Assembly: GCA_012295275.1 (NCBI GenBank) | Contig: CM022675.1 | Location: 612,860 to 676,859 of the forward strand | Reading direction: 5' to 3' | From: Chrysomallon squamiferum | Taxonomy: Eukaryota; Mollusca; Gastropoda; Neomphalida; Peltospiridae | DNA: 64,000 nt | Part shown: positions 50,532 to 60,929 of the stretch, one piece after another | Position numbering within the stretch: position 1 is the stretch's first letter | Layout of the letters: each line of letters begins with the position of its first letter | Notes under the pieces: model-generated | The model's input: the letters and a program-made list of their open reading frames with translations, nothing else | Databases searched by the model: none | Told to the model about the DNA's origin: nothing | Translations under genes and position numbers: made by a program

Positions 50532-53145
50532 TACTAAAAGCACAGCGAACCCTTGGCTAGAAAACACCCATTCAGTTCTTGGATGTTGTTGGACATCTTT
50601 TAAAATTAGGATAAAAATGCGTCAAATGGACTTGTAAAAAAATCTATAAATAAATGTAATTTTATATGATTTTGTTCTGTGTTCTGTATTTAGTTGTATC
50701 AGACTATGCCCTTACATGTATTATTCAGCAGTATAAACATTTAACTCAAAAAAAAAAAAAATATATATATATATAAGTAGATATGAGGAAAGATAATGAC
50801 GTACTTCGCAGTTCGCGATGGTTCAGTATTTGGCTGTTCAGCAAAGTATTTTTTATTTTTTTATTTTTTGTATAGTCGCAATATTTGATTGGTTATCATG
50901 ATCCTACTTCAGAATGCGGGCGTTAGAGATTACGATTTTCTTCTTTTTTTTTAAATTTTTTATGGTCATTACTTGCCCTTCCCGTGTCAGTACGTTTTTG
51001 AACATTGTCTGTGTGGTAAGTCCAATCGGTCGTACATAAGATAAATATATTCACTCATAAAAGTCAGACATGCTGAGGTATTCACGTTCATATTAAATAT
51101 ACAGAAATGCATATAGGTATATCCAGACAGAAAAAAAAAAAAAAAATGCAAATACATTCATAATCATACAGAGTACATACATTAACTGTAATTATCGTGA
51201 GCTGCAAAGGTAATAACAGAAAGGGTATGATCAAAAAAATTATAGTGCCAGATTAATTACTTTATTGTTCACAACAAAAAGAAACAACCAAAAACTAATA
51301 ATAAAAATAAAAATAAAATAATTTTACCATTATACAGAAGAATTCAACCCTTTATATTTTGCGTTCACTTTACTACAGACAAAATAATTCAACCTTTCAC
51401 ATTTTATGAGTTCATTTTACCAGACACACAATTCAACACTTCACGTTAAGAAAAAAAAATAAAAATAATAATAATAATTAAAAAAAAAATTTTATAATAC
51501 ATTTTAGACTGGTTCACGACTCTGGCTATTCACTTGTGTCAGTCAGTGTGCGTAACCAAGATGCGGAAACAGTTTACTACTCTTTCGTCCAACAACGGCA
51601 GTCGAACTGCTCGATAATGATGATGACGATGTGTGTGTGAATGTGTGTGAGATTAATTGTATATGCAGACATATATAAACGATTATATTAATTCATATTC
51701 AGCTGAAATGATTCCAACCAAATGCAAAAATGTATAAGACAAACCGTTTTGTAACATAAATAATATTTATTTCATTAATTTACAAACATGAATTATTACA
51801 GAATTTTATAAAAATTTATCAGTGTCATACATAAACAAAATTAATTATTCTTCCAACAGTAATTAACAATAGTATAATGATTTAGCAAAAATAAGAAAGC
51901 AGAGGGGTTAACATTGTGAATACATTAGTGTAATGATTAGTGAAAATTGTTATATTAAACTCTGTTTGCCAAACAGTTGTGTGTTCTCATTTCCACAGAT
52001 TTTCAAAAATAGTTTAATGTTATCAAAGTATGATAAATACACACACATTGAAAAACACACAGACACACAGTACACTAAATTACATGTAATACATTAAATA
52101 TTTATACATATGTACACATAAATTACTGATGACAAGAAACAAATAAAATCACATTCCTTTCAGTATACCTTAAATACTAATACAATTTTAACTTTTTAAT
52201 AATAAATAAATAAATTTTATTAATAGTAACTGTAATTTAGTTAATGCAGATCTTGTTTGCAATAAAATTTTATCAGTACTGAAAAAAAAATAAAAATAAT
52301 AAAATATAAATGGAATAAATTAAGGTTACCGGACTAAAAAAAATAATTTTAAAAATGACCTAGACGAAATTAATATTTAAATTGTATGACAAATTTCAGA
52401 TGATTAGAACCTTTATACATGTTCAGAATTTGAATTTCACTTTTTACTGATTAATTCATTTTTTTTTCTTTATCTTAATAAACTTGACTTTCTTATTTTA
52501 TATTTTATTTTATTATCGTATTACCTCTAAATTTACTTTATTTTAATAAAAAAAAAAAAAAAAACATTACTAATCAAAAACAATTAAATTATTTTAAAAA
52601 AAAAAAAAACAAAAAAATATAAGAAAAAGATAAAAAAAAAAAAAAAAAAAAAAAAAGATAAATAATAAATAAAATGTTTTACATAAAACACCATAACAAT
52701 AGTTTACATATTTCTGAGCTATGAAATTTTATATATTTATTTATTCATTTACTATCTGAGCTCGAAATTACACAGTGAAACCAGAGGATAGATTTAGGAA
52801 TTAATAAAAGGGGTGAAAGACTTATTTTGCTGAATGCAGATGCAAAATAACAAATGTTATTAAAGAGGTGTACAATTTTGTTTCATAAGAATTTCATATT
52901 TATTTTTCCTTTTGATGCGATTTGTTTAATGACTCAGTCTGTGAAGATTTATTCCGACGCTATCCCAGAATCCGGCCGTACTTCCTGTTCTTGCTCCCCA
53001 TCCTCTGAATTACTAATTTTGAAATTTAAAAAAAAAATAATAATATTAAAAAAGTTTAAAAAAATAAACACATAAACAATTATTAATAAATCAGTATGGA
53101 GATAATAAAATAAAATATAATACTAATGATTAATTTATTAACAAA

Positions 53146-53190
<45 letters not shown>

Positions 53191-53477
53191 CAAATAAAAT
53201 AATAATAATAATGAATAAGTACACTGAAATAAAATTCATACATAAATAAGTAAATGTAAAAATAAAAAATAAAATAAAAATATACTTAATAAACAAACAA
53301 AAATACATATGTAAGCAGAGGCACAAAAACATTAAATACATGATCTTTAACTAACAGTGTAGTAAAAATAATTGAAATAAAATGAATATTCACAAAAAAG
53401 GAAGAAGAAGCATCACATCACATACAACAGTTTTTTTGAATCCACAAATAAAAATGAGATTTGTTTTCTAACATAAC
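50532..53477. other. AT-rich stretch 3' of the ERICH2-like gene
   Basis: No exon recognised. Contains three TTCAACCCTTTATATTTTG-like units at 51340-51450 (same family as 53690-54075), poly-A tracts near 52550-52660 and an (AAT)n run at 53150-53190. AATAAA on the minus strand at 53139-53134 is one candidate 3' end for the ERICH2-like gene. Confidence 0.5.
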
Positions 53478-53647
53478 TTACTCAGAATCATCTGTATCTT
53501 CCTCACTGCTGTCAGTTTCACTATCATCATCATCATCGTCATCATCATCATCATGATCACCATCACCTTCTTCATCATTGCTCCTTTTATCACCATCTTC
53601 AGTTCCAGATTCATCTTCATCTTCTGCTTCTGCTTCTTTTTCCTCAT
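53478..53647 (-). CDS. ERICH2: ERICH2-like exon 9 (acidic C-terminal tail, stop)
   Basis: Encodes DEEKEAEAEDEDESGTEDGD then KRSNDEEGDGDH, ten Asp, SETDSSEEDTDDSE and TAA. Acceptor TTATTTAG|AT. Typical glutamate/aspartate-rich tail. Confidence 0.85.
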
Positions 53648-55635
53648 CTAAATAACACACACAAAGAAAAACAAAAAATGTTAACCCTTCAACCTTTCAA
53701 ACTTCAACAGACACACAACAGTTCAACCCTTCATACTTTATGTGTTTTCTGTAACATATACACAATTCAACCCTTTACATTTTATGTGTTCATTTTACCA
53801 CACATGAAAATTCAACCCTTCACATTTTATGTGTTCACTTTAACATATACACAGTTCAACCCTTTATATTTTATGTGTTCATTTGAACATATACAACAAT
53901 TCAATTTTCACATTTTATGTATTTATTTTACCACAGATACACAACAATTCAATCCTCTACATTTTTCTGTTCACTTTGCCATATACAACAGTTCAATACT
54001 CACATTTCATGTGTTCACTTTAACATACACACAACAATTTAACCCTTTATATTTTATGTGTTCACTTTCTAAACAGGTTTAAATTTATTACAAATTAAAA
54101 TGTACTAATTATTATATAACACACATCACTAACATACTAGCAAATTTCAATTATAATACTACTACTACTTACTGTAAAAAAACAAAAAATGATTGACCTT
54201 CTATGCAAGCTTAATATTAATACAAATAAACTTTACTAACCTAATTTAATCTTCTCATCAATTAATGGCCGAAAGCTCAAAGCTTCGGAGTTGTTAGGTT
54301 CGTATATCAAGACTGAAACATTTACAGACATAAAAAAATACTGTTAATTAGAAAACATTTCAGTTCAATGTTTTCATGAACGTTCAGCATGTGAAACCAA
54401 ATAAACAAATTTTATATAATTTTTCGTTATGGAAGAAATACTGTTTGCAGTTTCAACATATATATGTAATATATATATTACAGATATATTTATATATATA
54501 AATATATATATATATATAAATTTTTTATTAGCTTTCGGTATACAAAATATACTTTATACCAACATTTTGATTAATATAAAAAATAAAAAATAATTTCTTT
54601 TACATTAATACTTAAAAGATAGTTTCCAAGAATATTTAGATACCAAAAAAAAAAAAAAAAATGTTGCGATAATATTTTGGTACTCAAAAGTACAGTGTTG
54701 TTTTACAGAAATGTTTTAGTGATTCACTCACTCATTTTACACAAAAAGTACAGTGTTGTTTTACAGAAATGTTTTAGTGATTCACTCGCTCATTTTACAC
54801 AAAAAGTACAGTGTTGTTTTACAGAAATGTTTTAGTGATTCACTCACTCATTTTACACAAAAAGTACAGTGTTGTTTTACAGAAATGTTTTAGTGATTCA
54901 CTCACTCATTTTACACAAAAAGTACAGTGTTGTTTTACAGAAATGTTTTAGTGATTCACTCACTCATTTTACACAACTTCGCAGCTGTGTGAAAATCCTT
55001 GTTCATAACATTGACCAAAAACTGAAAAATAAATATATAAATAAATAAGTGAGTAAACAAATAAATAAATAAATATATAAATAAATAACTATGTGAGTTA
55101 ACAAATAAATAAATAAATAAATAAGTGAGTAAACAAATAAATAATCAAATATATAAATAAATAAATAAATAATTAAGCACATATACAAATAAGTAAGTAA
55201 CTAAGTAAGTTAGTAAATAAACAAACAAATAAACAAGTAAATAAACAAATTAACAAACAAATAAACAAACAAATAAATTGCTATAAACTGTTGAAATAAA
55301 CTACAATAAAGTTTTCCTTTTCTATTTTTTTCTTTTTCTTTCTCTTATTTTTTTTTTTTTTTTTTTATTATTTTCATTTTTTTTTTTTTTTTTTTTTTAT
55401 TTACGTACTTATTTACTTATTCATATATCCTTTCTTTTTTATTTTTATTGATTTTTTTTTTGTGTTCTCGCAATATAAACAAAAACAGAAATATGTAAAA
55501 CAACTACATTTACAAAATACGCCCCAGTTATATACATAAAACCACAAAAACACAAAATGTAATAAAACAATTTTAATAATACAAAGAACAAACCTCCAGT
55601 AACAATTCATTGGGAGCTTTTCGTGGTTCTTCTTC

Positions 55636-55680
<45 letters not shown>

Positions 55681-57916
55681 GTCATTTTCAGAGGGATGAA
55701 TAACAACTTTGACAGTTTCATCAAATGTAACTCTACTTTTAGGACTGTCATTTAAAAAACAAGATAATTACAATAACTGTAATAATAAGAACAACAATAC
55801 TACAACTACAACTATTACTACTATAATAATAATAATAACAATCACAGTAATATTACTAATAACAATAAAAGCATTAATAAAAATAATAATAAATAATAAC
55901 AGCAACAACAACAACATTACATAAATAAATAAAAATAAAAATATAATAATAATAATAAAATAATAATTCAGAGTTAGACAGCTTTATTTTGTCTTATTGG
56001 TTTGTACAAGCAGCATAGTTACCTCTCTTGTTTTTTTTTTTTCTATTTGTACACATTTTAGTAAATTGTATGCTGACACAAAAATTTCCAAAAAGATGAA
56101 TAAAAATGAAATTACCTTGATCTGTGAAGATTGGAAAATTCCTTATCATTGATTTCGATATCTCTAATAATTGGGCCAACTCTAGAAAGAAAGAGAAACA
56201 TTTAGAAAATTATTTATTTTTGAACTTTTGTTGAGATGAGGAACAAAGGAATAGGTGGGGAAGGTGTGTGTGTGTGTGTGTGTGTGAGTATATATGTGTA
56301 CATTTATGAGTATGTGCATGTTTAAGTGTAGTGATAATGTGTGTGATGCTTATTTTTGTGGACACAAATGTGACTTTGTGTCTGTGTGTGTGTGTGTTTG
56401 TGTGTACATGTATGAAAACCAATAATCAAACAAACAAATCACTTATCAAGAAACCAACCAAAAAAAAAGAAATATGTGTATATATATATATTAAAGAGAT
56501 GAAGAGTCAAATTAATAAAGCCAAACACTGACAGACAGACAGACAGACAGACAAGATGAACGTACGGCTGATCCTTTCTCTTAACGGCCTGTAAAGACAC
56601 AAGTTTTGTTGGGGTGGGAGTACGTCGAGATGAACTGGGTGGTAACACAGGGCTGGAGATGGTGACATCAGGTAGAGACTGACTGAATACAAAAAATTTA
56701 AATAATTTCATGGCAGGTATTTTAATTTATTTTTGTTTTTATTTTATTTTTATTTTTTATTTTTTATTTTTTTTTTTTTTTTTTTTATTTTTTGGGTTGT
56801 TGTTTTTCTTTAAATCAAATTTTCATTTTCAAATATTTTATATTGGATAGATAAGGATTTAATTTATTGTAACTATTACATACCTGTTTATTTTAAATTA
56901 TTCTCAGATGCTGTGAATATTGTTCATACATCTTTACTTTTTAACTAGTGACAAACTTGCACCCCTGTGTATGTGTCTGTTTTATGTGTGTATGTTTTAT
57001 GTGTGTATGTGTGTGTGTGTATTTTATGTGTATATGTGTATGTGTGTATTTTATAAGTATGTGTGGATGTGTGTCTGTTTCTGTGTACATATCTATATAG
57101 TAAAAGGATGATTAAAAGCAGACAGACAAAGAGACACAGAAAAAGACAGACATACAGATAGATTAAGACAAACTCACAAGTGTCAGAATAAAAAAAGACT
57201 TGCCTATTGACTGTTGAATCATGTGAGTCATCTAAAAATGTAAGACAGACAATAAACATTTTCTTCAGTTACTGATCTTTGCAGTAATTTATAAAGGATT
57301 TTTTTTTTTTTTCATTGATGTATAATATTATATTTTTTGTTTATATAATAAATATTCCAATAGTTGTACATTTTTGAAAATTAACTCAAAAGTCCATATC
57401 CACAAAAATAGTTTAAAAGACTGAAATTGCACTTGCCTTCTAGGGACTCCAGACTTGTTAAGCTTGACTTCTTACAAATATTTTTACTGCAGCATTTGGA
57501 GCTGTATTATGTATGACAAAACATAACAGAGATTTAATATGACAAAACTTAATGTAAATACACATATCAGAACACTTTAGGTAAACTTTATCAAATGTTT
57601 TAGATAATATAGAATAAATAATAATTTAAAACAATGTGCATAGGATTATAACAATGATTATTAAGTAGTAAGTTGTATAAAAAAAAAAAAAAAAAAATTA
57701 AAACATTAACATTCTAAATTTGCATTATTATTATAAAATAAATAAAGAGTTAGCGTTCTTGTTTAGATTAGTACATTTTCAGCATAATAATTTTCAAAAC
57801 AATATCTGCAATTATTACAAGCAATACTAAGTCGAAATTTACCTATTGTCTTTTTGTCCGATGCACATTTTACAGTCGAAGGCCATGTTCTTGCTACATG
57901 AAGGAACATTTGACAT
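53478..57916 (-). CDS. ERICH2: ERICH2-like acidic protein (9 exons, 261 aa)
   Basis: Nine exons join with consistent phases. Order: MSNVPSCSKNMAFDCKMCIG (start); SKNICKKSSLTSLESLE; DDSHDSTVN; SLPDVTISSPVLPPSSSRRT...KRKDQ; VGPIIRDIEINDKEFSNLHR; SPKSRVTFDETVKVVIHPSE with a 15-Asp tract and EEEEPRKAPNELLLE; FLVNVMNKDFHTAAKLCKM; ILIYEPNNSEALSFRPLIDE; and an acidic Asp/Glu tail to the stop. The segment ELLLEF...AAKLCKMILIYEPN...PLIDEKIKL followed by an acidic tail matches, from memory, the C-terminal helical region of glutamate-rich protein 2 (ERICH2), whose function is poorly known. RVTF fits the RVxF protein phosphatase 1 docking pattern, an inference only. Two introns appear to use GC donors. 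The exon 7 donor lies in a 58-bp tandem array. Confidence 0.72.
53690..54078. repeat. 47-bp diverged minisatellite in ERICH2-like intron 8
   Basis: About eight copies of AATTCAACCCTTTACATTTT then ATGTGTTCACTTTAACATAT ACACAAC. Three more copies of the same family lie 2.2 kb away at 51340-51450, on the other side of exon 9. Confidence 0.9.
54241..54312 (-). CDS. ERICH2: ERICH2-like exon 8
   Basis: Encodes ILIYEPNNSEALSFRPLIDE then KIKL. Acceptor TGTTTCAG|TC, donor TTAG|GTTAGT, phase 1 to phase 1. The ILIYEPN...PLIDEKIKL block is the clearest link to ERICH2. Confidence 0.85.
54680..54975 (-). repeat. ERICH2: 58-bp tandem array of the exon 7 5' splice site (5 copies)
   Basis: Minus-strand unit: GTGTAAAATGA|GTGAGTGA, then ATCACTAAAACATTTCTGTA and AAACAACACTGTACTTTTT. 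The copy at 54964 is the working donor. Four downstream copies at exact 58-bp spacing keep the last exonic bases and donor. The copy near 54790 has GCGAGT instead of GTGAGT. Copies are almost identical, so the array is recent or homogenised. Confidence 0.95.
54964..55021 (-). CDS. ERICH2: ERICH2-like exon 7
   Basis: Encodes FLVNVMNKDFHTAAKLCKM. Acceptor TTTTTCAG|TTT, donor ATGA|GTGAGT, ends in phase 1. The donor with 11 exonic bases is repeated four more times downstream. Confidence 0.8.
55025..55275. repeat. (AAAT)n / (AAAC)n tetranucleotide arrays in intron 6
   Basis: AAAT runs broken by GTGAGTAAAC phrases, starting within a few bases of the exon 7 acceptor. Followed by long poly-T tracts to about 55400. 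Confidence 0.9.
55594..55744 (-). CDS. ERICH2: ERICH2-like exon 6 with poly-Asp tract
   Basis: Encodes SPKSRVTFDETVKVVIHPSE, N, an uninterrupted 15-Asp run coded by one GAC and 14 pure GAT codons, EEEE, then PRKAPNELLLE. Acceptor AATGACAG|T, donor CTGGAG|GTTTGT, ends in phase 0. The GAT run is a coding microsatellite. Confidence 0.8.
55760..55965. repeat. AAT/AAC/TAC triplet tract in intron 5
   Basis: Mixed triplets without coding signal. Confidence 0.85.
56116..56181 (-). CDS. ERICH2: ERICH2-like exon 5
   Basis: Encodes PVGPIIRDIEINDKEFSNLH then RS. Acceptor TTTCTAG|A, donor TCAAG|GTAATT, phase 2 to phase 2. Confidence 0.8.
56265..56285. repeat. GT microsatellites in introns 3 and 4
   Basis: Short GT run here; further GT-rich stretches at 56378-56405 and 56965-57075, and an (ACAG)n run at 56530-56553. 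Confidence 0.85.
56566..56682 (-). CDS. ERICH2: ERICH2-like exon 4
   Basis: Encodes SQSLPDVTISSPVLPPSSS then RRTPTPTKLVSLQAVKRKDQ. Acceptor GTATTCAG|T, donor CAGCC|GTACGT, phase 2 to phase 2. Proline/serine-rich, likely disordered. Confidence 0.8.
57204..57231 (-). CDS. ERICH2: ERICH2-like exon 3 (28-base microexon)
   Basis: Encodes DDSHDSTVN. Acceptor TTTTTAG|AT, donor AATAG|GCAAGT, a second GC-type donor. Phase 1 to phase 2. Supported by phase consistency with both neighbours. Confidence 0.5.
57437..57486 (-). CDS. ERICH2: ERICH2-like exon 2
   Basis: 50 bases, SKNICKKSSLTSLESLE. Acceptor GCTGCAG|T; donor AGAAG|GCAAGT, a GC-type donor. Phase 2 to phase 1. Confidence 0.55.
57843..57916 (-). 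CDS. ERICH2: ERICH2-like exon 1
   Basis: Starts at ATG 57916 and reads MSNVPSCSKNMAFDCKMCIG then QKDN. Donor AATAG|GTAAAT, phase 2. CxxC (CKMC) is present but no paired motif. Confidence 0.65.
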
Positions 57917-59715
57917 TATAGAAAAACACCTTTTAAACATCTATATGTGGTATTTCAATTCAATATTCTTAATCCATACTGAATTAATGTTGTGAGAATT
58001 TTGAAAGCGTTGATATTACAAATCGTTGGCATTTAACAACTTGAAAAGGCGTAAAATAAGTTTCTTCACTGCATACAAAATACAAATTTAAAAGGCCAAT
58101 CTTAAAACATGTATGAAATGTTTCAAATCACGAAATATTATTATGAAACATTAATATATACATCGCTCCATTTATTTCAATCATCCTGTCCACCATATTG
58201 TTTGGATAGTTACCCCACCTGGATATAACCGCAGATTCGCTACAAAATATTTCATCATTAGCATCATGTAGTCAAAATATCATCAAAATAATTATTTTTA
58301 TGTAAATAGAAATATTTATTTTCCGCAATGCTCCATTAATTTATTAGGGTGCATTTAAAAATCAAATACGAAAATGACATTAGTGCAATAACAAGAGAAG
58401 GTCACTCGAGTAGTAAGAAGCACGCTCTTGTTTTGGTGTTTTGAGGAAATCACACGTTTTCCGTCTAAGGCAAATGTCATTAATTTTTTGGATTTTTAAA
58501 TTGTGTCCAGTGGTGTGCGATCGTATGTAGATTATTGCTGTGCATGTAAATGTCTGTTACAGAAAGCAAGTCAATAAGTATTGTGATTTAGTTTAGAGCA
58601 ATTTAATATTTCGTACCATAAATTCTGTGCTTCTTTAACTAAAGAACCAAAGCTAACATAAAATAATTTTCGAATTGTAATTAAATATAATCCATTACCA
58701 CTTCATAAAATGACTGAACACGTATTTTAGTTAATATTTTACTATTTTAGGTCATTACATATAAATAATGGTGAAAACAGTAATAATAGTCCCTTTTATA
58801 AGTTTATTTTAAAAATTTATTCTGTATTTCTATTTATAATTAGCAGATTTAATTTGTTTTTTATTTAATTAAATATTGTTCTTTTAAAGTTATTTGACCG
58901 CAGTGCATGTTTTTAATATGTTATAATTAAGCAGATTCCATTTCCATTTATATTTTCTTCACTTTTGACTTTGTGATATCTATAAAACGATAGAATGTCA
59001 ATAACATTTTTACATCTCAATAATCTTTACAGGCTTTTATTTTGTTTTATTTTACTTGATTTTTTAAGTGTAGTTATTTTCTGTTAAGATACTTAAGACA
59101 TTTCTCTACATGCTCAGAGTAAGTTATATTCACATTGTGAACACACTTGTTACTGTATCAGAATATTTGCATAAGGGATTAAGTTGGGACTATTATTTCA
59201 GTTATCTCCCTTGAAACCATAATGTTGAGTTTATAATTCTTTTATGCTATTAACACATTTTGATTTTCTTCTTTCTTTTTTCTTTTCTTTTTTTTTTTTT
59301 TTTTTTTTTTTTTCTTCTAGTTTTTAAACCAAAAACATAATATTGTGATATATTACCACTGTGGTTTCTTAATTTTCCTTTATTTTTAGATTTTATTTAT
59401 TTCATCTGTGACTGTTTTTCCACAGGATATTTCAGAATTTTTTTTTTTTTTTGGGGGTATCTAAATTTGAAGCTTGGTGATTTCTGTTTTGAAATTTTAA
59501 ACATCATTGTTGTTAATTTATTATATTCAAAAATCAAAATGCAAAAACAAATTCAAACTTTTTCCAGAAAATATTCTCTATCTTAGTTTCTCTTGCATGC
59601 ACACACAGAAACATACACATAGGTAATTTGTAAACCTATAACTTTCACAGCATTACACACAGTAAAAGATTAGGTTTGTAGAGATTGTTTTTTTTTTTTT
59701 TCAGACTGAGTGAGA
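57917..59715. promoter_or_regulatory. Divergent intergenic region
   Basis: Lies between the ERICH2-like start (minus) and the 82-aa protein start (plus). It contains a less AT-rich block around 58195-58245 and 58385-58460 that may hold promoters or a noncoding first exon. A poly-T/CAG acceptor-like signal at 59689-59704 sits 12 bases before the plus-strand ATG and suggests a 5' UTR intron. Confidence 0.4.
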
Positions 59716-59839
59716 ATGAAGAACGTACAGAAACAAGCGTTGTACAACAAACTGCATCGAGGAATCGTCACCGGACTCGTGGGTTTGACTGTTCTCGGAT
59801 CTGCTGTTATCATTCACAGGACGTATCTGTTCTTTACAG
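59716..59839 (+). CDS. 82-aa protein exon 1
   Basis: 41 codons plus one base. Encodes the N terminus and membrane helix, ending TTTACAG|GTAGGC. Confidence 0.8.
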
Positions 59840-60655
59840 GTAGGCACTGGATTCTGATTAACTGCCAAAAAAAAAAAAAAATAATAATAATTAAAATATT
59901 CAGATCATTATAGTAGTAAAATGAAACTGATATGGAATTCCACAAAAATCTAACAATGTCTGGAGATGTTTGATTTATGTGAATACATAAATTTCAGTAA
60001 ATCATTTAAATGAAAACCGTATATCATGGTTTGTTATTTTCAACACAAGTATTCAGTGTGTAGTTTTTAAAGGTTTAAAAGGTATAATAACGAATTTACA
60101 TTTGTCAAAGATTGTCTCAGACTTACCTGAACTTCCTAGAAAACTCCTCTTCCATTGTTTATAAACTTGAGTAAATCAAGCGCCCCTCTAAACTGAACTT
60201 TACTGCAATACTGTTACGTTTGGCAAAATTTCACTACTGTACCAGTCTTCTCACATCAACACATTTTAAAACTAGTTAATCATTACTTATGATTATTACC
60301 AGACTCATTACATTACTTACAACTATTACCAGACACATTACTTACAACTATTACAGGACTATTACTTACAACTATTACCAGACTATTACTTTATAAATAT
60401 AATTCTGTATCGTCATAGAAACAGCCATTAATCATTATTTTACTTTATTAATGTGTTGTTATATATTATCATTCTATTAAATGATTATTTAAATTAAAGA
60501 AAATTATTTGAGTGTTGATTGCATTTTCAGTGACGCTGCCAAAACGACGAGAGATGAGGAGGTTGATTGCAGAGGAGCAGCTGCAAATGGAACAAATTGA
60601 GCGGGAACAGGAACTTTTACGCCGACAACAGGAAGCTGAAATGTTGCCATCTTAG
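59716..60655 (+). CDS. 82-aa single-pass membrane protein with basic/coiled C terminus
   Basis: Two exons, 59716-59839 and 60531-60655, join in phase 1 (TTTACAG|GTAGGC and TTTTCAG|TG). The protein starts MKNVQKQALYNKLHRGIVTG, has one hydrophobic helix (about residues 17-36, ending SAVIIH), then RTYLFFTVTLPKRREMRRLI and a charged helix AEEQLQMEQIEREQELLRRQ. Size, a single N-terminal helix and a charged C-terminal helix resemble small mitochondrial assembly factors or small integral membrane proteins, but no family is recognised. A good AATAAA lies at 60924-60929. The upstream in-frame GTG is not needed; ATG at 59716 is the natural start. Confidence 0.8.
60531..60655 (+). CDS. 82-aa protein exon 2
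   Basis: Begins after TGCATTTTCAG and encodes VTLPKRREMRRLIAEEQL through EAEMLPS and TAG. GC content is well above the flanks. Confidence 0.85.
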
Positions 60656-60923
60656 ATCAGTGCATAGTCTACACAAACTGAGTTCAGTGTTTGAAAATTT
60701 TGACATTGTCCTAACTCAATCAGCTACGACAATTTTATAACTTTCTTAGGTTATTTTTTTTAATTTATTTTTTATTTTATTATTATTTTTATTTATTTAT
60801 TTTTTTTTTTCCTGAAGAATATTTTAGAAAATGTTTAACAACAGGATATTATTCTCAGTGTGCACCTTAATACTTCACATTTCAGTTAGAACAAGTGGAT
60901 TCAAGTTTGTATTCACTTGGGAA

Positions 60924-60929
60924 AATAAA
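60924..60929 (+). terminator. Poly(A) signal of the 82-aa protein gene
   Basis: AATAAA about 270 bases after the stop, followed by TATATAATAATATTTTTTGCTGG. Confidence 0.5.
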
